A stretch of DNA of 16,702 nt. It comes from Streptosporangiaceae bacterium (GTDB lineage Bacteria > Actinomycetota > Actinomycetes > Streptosporangiales > Streptosporangiaceae). Shown in pieces: positions 13,284-16,702 of the stretch (position 1 is its first letter; the number at the start of each line of letters is the position of its first letter). The notes beneath the pieces were generated by a model, which was given only the letters and a program-made list of their open reading frames with translations, had not been told where the DNA came from and made no database searches. The stretch covers positions 1 through 16,702 of the forward strand of contig JAICWX010000196.1 in assembly GCA_025934635.1 (NCBI GenBank), written 5' to 3'. A program made the translations under genes and the position numbers.

Positions 13284-15128
13284 ATGGTCGAACTCATCCC
13301 CCGTGAAGTGCTCTTCGGCAACCCCGAACGGGTCAGCCCGCATATCTCTCCCGACGGCAGTCAGCTGGCCTGGATCGCCCCCCGCGACGGGGTGCTGAAC
13401 GTCTGGGTCGCGCCGGTCACGGCCTCCGGCGTCGACTGGGAAGCCGCCAAGGTCGTCACCGACGACGCCGACCGGGGCGTCCGGGTCTTCGCCTGGGCCC
13501 GGGACGGCCGGCACCTGCTGTACCTGCAGGACACCGGCGGGGATGAGAACTGGCGGCTGTACGACGTCGACATGGACACCATGGCCCGGCGCGACCTGAC
13601 GCCGTTCGAGGGCATCCAGGCGCGGATCATCGCGACCCGCAAGAGCCACCGCAACGAGGTACTGGTGGCGATGAACCGCGAGAACCCGCAGCTGCACGAC
13701 GTCTTCAAGCTGGACCTGACCACCGGCGAGCTGGACAAGCTGATCGAGAACCCGGGGTACGCCGGCTGGCTGGCGGACGAGGACCTGGTGGTCCGCGGCG
13801 CGATCGCGCCGCTGCCCGACGGCGGCTTCGACCTGCTGGTCCGCGACAGCGCCGACGCGGACTGGCGGACGCTGCTGACGATCACGGCCGACGACGCCCC
13901 CGCCAGCGACGTGCTGGCGTTCACCGGCGACGGGAACTCCCTGCTCGCGATCAGCTCGGCCGGCACCGACACCGGCCGGCTGGTCAGGATCGACCTCGCC
14001 TCCGGCGACGCCCAGGTGCTCCTCGAGGACCCCGAGGCGGACGTCGCGGGCGCGATGCTGCACCCGGACACGCGGGAACCGCAGATCGTCGAGGTGCTCA
14101 AGGACCGCACCGAGTACCACGTGCTCGACCCGGCCGTGCAGGCGGACTGGGAGGCCATCGAGGCGCTCCACCACGGCGACCCGCAGCCGATCGGCCGCGA
14201 CGAGGCCGATTCGACCTGGCTGATCGCGTTCATGGACGACGCCGGCCCGATCCAGTACTACGCCTTCGACCGGGCCACCCGCACCGGCCGCCACCTGTTC
14301 TCCAGCCGCCCGGAACTGGCCGACTACGGGCTGGCCCACATGGAGCCGTTCTCGTTCAAGGCGCGCGACGGGCTGACGGTGCACGGGTACGTCACCTTCC
14401 CGCCGGACGGCGGGCGGTCCGGGCTGCCCACCGTGCTCAACGTGCACGGCGGCCCGCAGGCCCGCGACGTCTGGGGCTGGGATCCCGAGGCGCAGTGGCT
14501 GGCCAACCGCGGGTACCTGTGCGTGCAGGTGAACTACCGCGGCTCGACCGGCTACGGCAAGTCGTTCGTGTCGGCCGGCGACCGCGAGTGGGGCGCCAAG
14601 ATGCACGATGACCTGCTGGACGCGGTCCAGTACACCGTCGACCAGGGCTGGGCCGACCCGGATCGGACCGCCATCTACGGCGGCTCCTACGGCGGTTACG
14701 CGGCCCTGGTGGGCGCGGCGTTCACCCCGGACGTGTTCCGCTGCGCGGTGGACATCGTCGGCCCGTCGAACCTGCAGACGCTGCTCGACACGATCCCGCC
14801 GTACTGGAAGCCGATGGCGGCGCAGCTGTACCGGCGGGTCGGCAACCCGGAGACCGACAAGGAGTTCCTGTGGTCCCGCTCGCCGCTGTCCCGGGCCCGT
14901 GACATCCGCATCCCGCTGCTGATCGCGCAGGGCGCCAACGACCCGCGGGTCAAGCAGGCCGAGTCGGAGCAGATCGTCGCCGCGCTCAAGGAGGCCGGGA
15001 TCGACTACGAGTACATGCTGTTCCCCGACGAGGGCCACGGCTTCGCCAAGCCCGAGAACCGGCTGAAGTTCTACGCTGCCGCCGAGCGCTTCCTGGCCAA
15101 GTACCTGGGCGGGCGCTTCGAGGAGTAA
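13284..15128 (+). CDS. S9 family prolyl oligopeptidase-type serine peptidase
   Basis: A 614-residue serine peptidase of family S9 (acylaminoacyl-peptidase-like), predicted cytoplasmic as no signal peptide is present. Residues 1-~340 form a beta-propeller (SPHISPDGSQLAWIAP, VFAWARDGRHLLYLQD and further blades) that limits access to short peptides. Residues ~350-614 form an alpha/beta hydrolase with VLNVHGGPQ (oxyanion region), nucleophile Ser468 in YGGSYGGYAAL, Asp553 in ANDPRVKQAES and His585 in DEGHGFA, so the triad is complete. Length is usual for S9C. ATG 13284 lacks a Shine-Dalgarno; a TAGGCA sequence 6 nt upstream suggests a leaderless transcript, or it may be translated from an ALDH read-through message. 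Confidence 0.92.
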   Translation: MVELIPREVLFGNPERVSPHISPDGSQLAWIAPRDGVLNVWVAPVTASGVDWEAAKVVTDDADRGVRVFAWARDGRHLLYLQDTGGDENWRLYDVDMDTMARRDLTPFEGIQARIIATRKSHRNEVLVAMNRENPQLHDVFKLDLTTGELDKLIENPGYAGWLADEDLVVRGAIAPLPDGGFDLLVRDSADADWRTLLTITADDAPASDVLAFTGDGNSLLAISSAGTDTGRLVRIDLASGDAQVLLEDPEADVAGAMLHPDTREPQIVEVLKDRTEYHVLDPAVQADWEAIEALHHGDPQPIGRDEADSTWLIAFMDDAGPIQYYAFDRATRTGRHLFSSRPELADYGLAHMEPFSFKARDGLTVHGYVTFPPDGGRSGLPTVLNVHGGPQARDVWGWDPEAQWLANRGYLCVQVNYRGSTGYGKSFVSAGDREWGAKMHDDLLDAVQYTVDQGWADPDRTAIYGGSYGGYAALVGAAFTPDVFRCAVDIVGPSNLQTLLDTIPPYWKPMAAQLYRRVGNPETDKEFLWSRSPLSRARDIRIPLLIAQGANDPRVKQAESEQIVAALKEAGIDYEYMLFPDEGHGFAKPENRLKFYAAAERFLAKYLGGRFEE

Positions 15129-15169
15129 TCCGGGACGGGCGAGGACGGGAGTATCCGGTGCGTGCCGGG

Positions 15170-15175
15170 TAGACT
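15170..15175 (+). promoter_or_regulatory. -10 element for leaderless lipoprotein gene
   Basis: TAGACT (15170-15175) fits TANNNT and ends 5 nt before ATG 15181, so the transcript probably starts at the A of the start codon. No ribosome site is present, in agreement with leaderless translation. No clear -35 was seen. Confidence 0.5.
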
Positions 15176-15180
15176 TGAGC

Positions 15181-15951
15181 ATGCACCGGATACGGCGGTC
15201 CACGGCGGGAGTGCTGTGCGGGGTGGCCCTGGGCGGCGTGGTGCTGGCCGGCTGCCAGCCGGCCGGCAGCGCGAGCTCGCCCCCCTCAGCGCCAGCGCAG
15301 GTCGCGACGACCAGCCCGAGCCCGGGTCTGTCCGTCCCCGGGACGCACAAGTCGGCCACCATCTACCGGATCTCCGCGCCCGTCAGCACGGTGGTGGTGA
15401 TCAGCCACGTCGGCAATATCACCGTCACCGGCGGCAGCGGGCCCTCGGTCGCGGTCACCCAGCAGGCCATCTGGTCCAAGACCCCGCCGGTCACCACCCG
15501 CACCATCAGCGGCAAGACGCTCACCGTCACCTACACCTGCCCGTCGCAGGCCGTGTGCTCGGTCGCGTACGCGCTCCAGGTGCCGCGCGATGCCGTCGTC
15601 CAGGCGCAGGCCGACGCCGGGGCGATCAGGCTCACCGGCCTGGCCGGGAACGTGACGGCCAAGGCCAAGGTCGGCCTCATCAGCGGCACCGCCCTGTCCG
15701 GCGCCTCGGTCAGCCTGACCACCGACGGCGGCGGCATCACGGCGTCCTTCACGGCCGCGCCGGGCACGCTCGCGGCCGTCGCCCATGTCGGCGCCATCAT
15801 CTTGCGCCTGCCCGGTTCGGACGCTTACAAGGTCTCCGCGGACGCACGGGTGGGCCACGCTGACGTCGGCGTCCGGCAGAGCTCCGGGTCGGACCACGTG
15901 ATCACCGCGACCACCGACGTCGGCGCCATCAAGATCTCCGCGTCGGCCTAG
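15181..15951 (+). CDS. DUF4097-like putative surface lipoprotein
   Basis: A 256-residue predicted lipoprotein. MHRIRRSTAGVLCGVALGG leads to the lipobox VLAGC, so Cys24 would be lipidated and the protein anchored outside the membrane. A Ser/Pro/Ala-rich linker (~27-55) precedes a region of short beta-strand repeats (GNITVTGG, AGAIRLTGLAGNV, VGLISG, GGGITASF, VGAIILRL, VGHADVGV, VGAIKISA). Such repeats are typical of the DUF4097 putative-adhesin beta-helix family, whose function is not established. ATG 15181 is preferred over TTG 15175, as it fits the leaderless -10 and leaves the signal peptide intact. Its stop lies only 17 bp from that of the convergent glutamine synthetase gene, leaving no room for a separate terminator. 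Confidence 0.8.
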   Translation: MHRIRRSTAGVLCGVALGGVVLAGCQPAGSASSPPSAPAQVATTSPSPGLSVPGTHKSATIYRISAPVSTVVVISHVGNITVTGGSGPSVAVTQQAIWSKTPPVTTRTISGKTLTVTYTCPSQAVCSVAYALQVPRDAVVQAQADAGAIRLTGLAGNVTAKAKVGLISGTALSGASVSLTTDGGGITASFTAAPGTLAAVAHVGAIILRLPGSDAYKVSADARVGHADVGVRQSSGSDHVITATTDVGAIKISASA

Positions 15952-15968
15952 CTAACCCGGCGGAACGG

Positions 15969-16702
15969 TCAGAGCATCGGCAGGTAGCGGGCGAGCTCGT
16001 ACTCGGTGACCTGGCGGCGGTACTCCTGCCACTCCGCGCGCTTGTTCCGCAGGAAGAAGTCGAAGACGTGCTCCCCGAGCGTCTCGGCGACCAGCTCGCT
16101 GTCCTGCATCACCTTGATGGCCTGGTCCAGGTCCTGCGGCAGCGGCCGGATGCCGAGCGCGCGGCGCTCGGCGGAGGTCAGCGCCCACACGTCGTCCTCG
16201 GCGCCGGGCGGCAGCTCGTAGTCGCCCTCGATGCCCTTGAGCCCCGCCGCCAGGATCACCGCGAACGCCAGGTACGGGTTGCAGGCGGCGTCCACCGAGC
16301 GGAACTCGACCCGGGTCGCGTTGCCCTTCTGCGGCTTGTACATCGGCACCCGGATCAGGGCCGACCGGTTGTTGTGGCCCCAGCACACGTACGCGGGGGC
16401 TTCGCCGCCCGCGCCCGCGGTCCGCTCGGCCGCGCCCCACAGCCGCTTGTAGGAGTTCACCCACTGATTGCAGACGGCGGTGATCTCGGGCGCGTGCTCC
16501 AGCAGCCCGGCGATGAACGCCCGGCCCGTCTTGGACAGCTGGAACTCCGCTCCGGCCTCGTAGAACGCGTTCTTGTCGCCCTCGAACAGCGACACGTGGG
16601 AGTGCATGCCCGAGCCAGGGTGGTCGGTGAACGGCTTCGGCATGAACGTCGCGTAGACGCCCTGGTCCAGGGCGACCTCCTTCATCGCGAGCCTGAAGCC
16701 CA
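15969..16702 (-). CDS. glnA2: Glutamine synthetase family protein, GlnA2 type, 5' end beyond window
   Basis: The C-terminal ~243 residues of a class I glutamine synthetase-fold ligase; the frame is open to the window edge, and ATG 16685 is internal. Motifs present: KPFTDHPGSGMHSHVSLF (catalytic His region), NSYKRLWGA, NNRSALIRVP (phosphate-binding Arg) and RVEFRSVDAACNPYLAFA (metal Glu and glutamate-binding Arg). GDYELPPGAED carries a Tyr where GlnA1 has the adenylylated Tyr of its LYDLPP motif; YELPPGAEDDVWALT is characteristic of GlnA2. The M. tuberculosis GlnA2 gene adjoins glnE, and a glnE is in this window on the same strand. The S. coelicolor GlnA2 has been described as a gamma-glutamylpolyamine synthetase, so the product may not be glutamine. 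Confidence 0.9.
   Translation of the reverse strand, partial: GFRLAMKEVALDQGVYATFMPKPFTDHPGSGMHSHVSLFEGDKNAFYEAGAEFQLSKTGRAFIAGLLEHAPEITAVCNQWVNSYKRLWGAAERTAGAGGEAPAYVCWGHNNRSALIRVPMYKPQKGNATRVEFRSVDAACNPYLAFAVILAAGLKGIEGDYELPPGAEDDVWALTSAERRALGIRPLPQDLDQAIKVMQDSELVAETLGEHVFDFFLRNKRAEWQEYRRQVTEYELARYLPML

Noticed and set aside
13203..15362. A 719-codon minus-strand frame opposite the S9 peptidase
   Set aside because: The complete Ser-Asp-His triad is encoded on the plus strand; the reverse frame is Val/Arg/Gly-rich without domains.
1..16702. Mobile element, prophage or biosynthetic gene cluster
   Set aside because: No integrase, transposase, tRNA attachment site, phage structural gene, or synthase/transport set was found; the genes are mostly ordinary metabolic and housekeeping types.

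Overview
The window is high-GC DNA with strongly GC-biased third codon positions. Its gene content (a fused two-domain glnE, a glnA2-type glutamine synthetase, Zur-type ribosomal protein paralogues, GTG and TTG starts, probable leaderless promoters) points to a chromosomal segment of an actinomycete, probably outside Streptomyces proper. No transposase, integrase, phage gene, tRNA, rRNA or CRISPR array was seen. All assignments were made by reading motifs, without database searches.

Layout. (1) Positions 1-2487, minus strand: the N-terminal ~83% of glnE, the bifunctional glutamine synthetase adenylyltransferase/deadenylylase, cut by the window edge and carrying an in-frame GC-palindromic insertion. 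(2) 2488-3835: a regulated promoter (-35/-10 plus an 18-bp perfect palindrome) and a secreted GH43 endo-arabinanase with a perfect 15-bp x4 repeat coding for its linker. (3) 3836-4283: a gene-free region with a 22-bp tandem repeat, three hairpins that all have the loop GAG, and a Zur-box-like operator. (4) 4284-4705: a two-gene operon of cysteine-free ribosomal proteins L33 and L31 type B, closed by a strong hairpin shared with the convergent gene. (5) 4783-6575, minus strand: an adenylate-kinase paralogue and an SMP-30/gluconolactonase-type lactonase. (6) 6730-8581, plus strand: a small SRPBCC protein and a group II PLP-dependent decarboxylase-like enzyme. (7) 8582-9267: a hairpin-rich leader and a small unknown gene that appears frameshifted. 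(8) 9268-11418, minus strand: an SNF2-family helicase/translocase starting at TTG. (9) 11782-15951, plus strand: betaine-aldehyde-dehydrogenase-like ALDH, S9 prolyl-oligopeptidase-family peptidase and a DUF4097-type lipoprotein. (10) 15969-16702, minus strand: the C-terminal part of a glnA2-type glutamine synthetase, cut by the window edge.

How it fits together. glnA2 and glnE lie on the same strand in the order glnA2 then glnE. In Mycobacterium tuberculosis they are neighbours (Rv2222c, Rv2221c); here about 13.5 kb of mixed genes separates them, so the window reads as a nitrogen-control locus expanded by accessory genes. The GH43 enzyme would release arabino-oligosaccharides outside the cell under repressor control. 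The L33/L31B pair is a typical zinc-sparing response. No single new multi-gene system is evident. The least explained signals are non-coding: the insertion in glnE, the repeat and hairpin arrays after GH43, the structured leader at 8694-8829, and the three-segment alternative hairpin upstream of the helicase.
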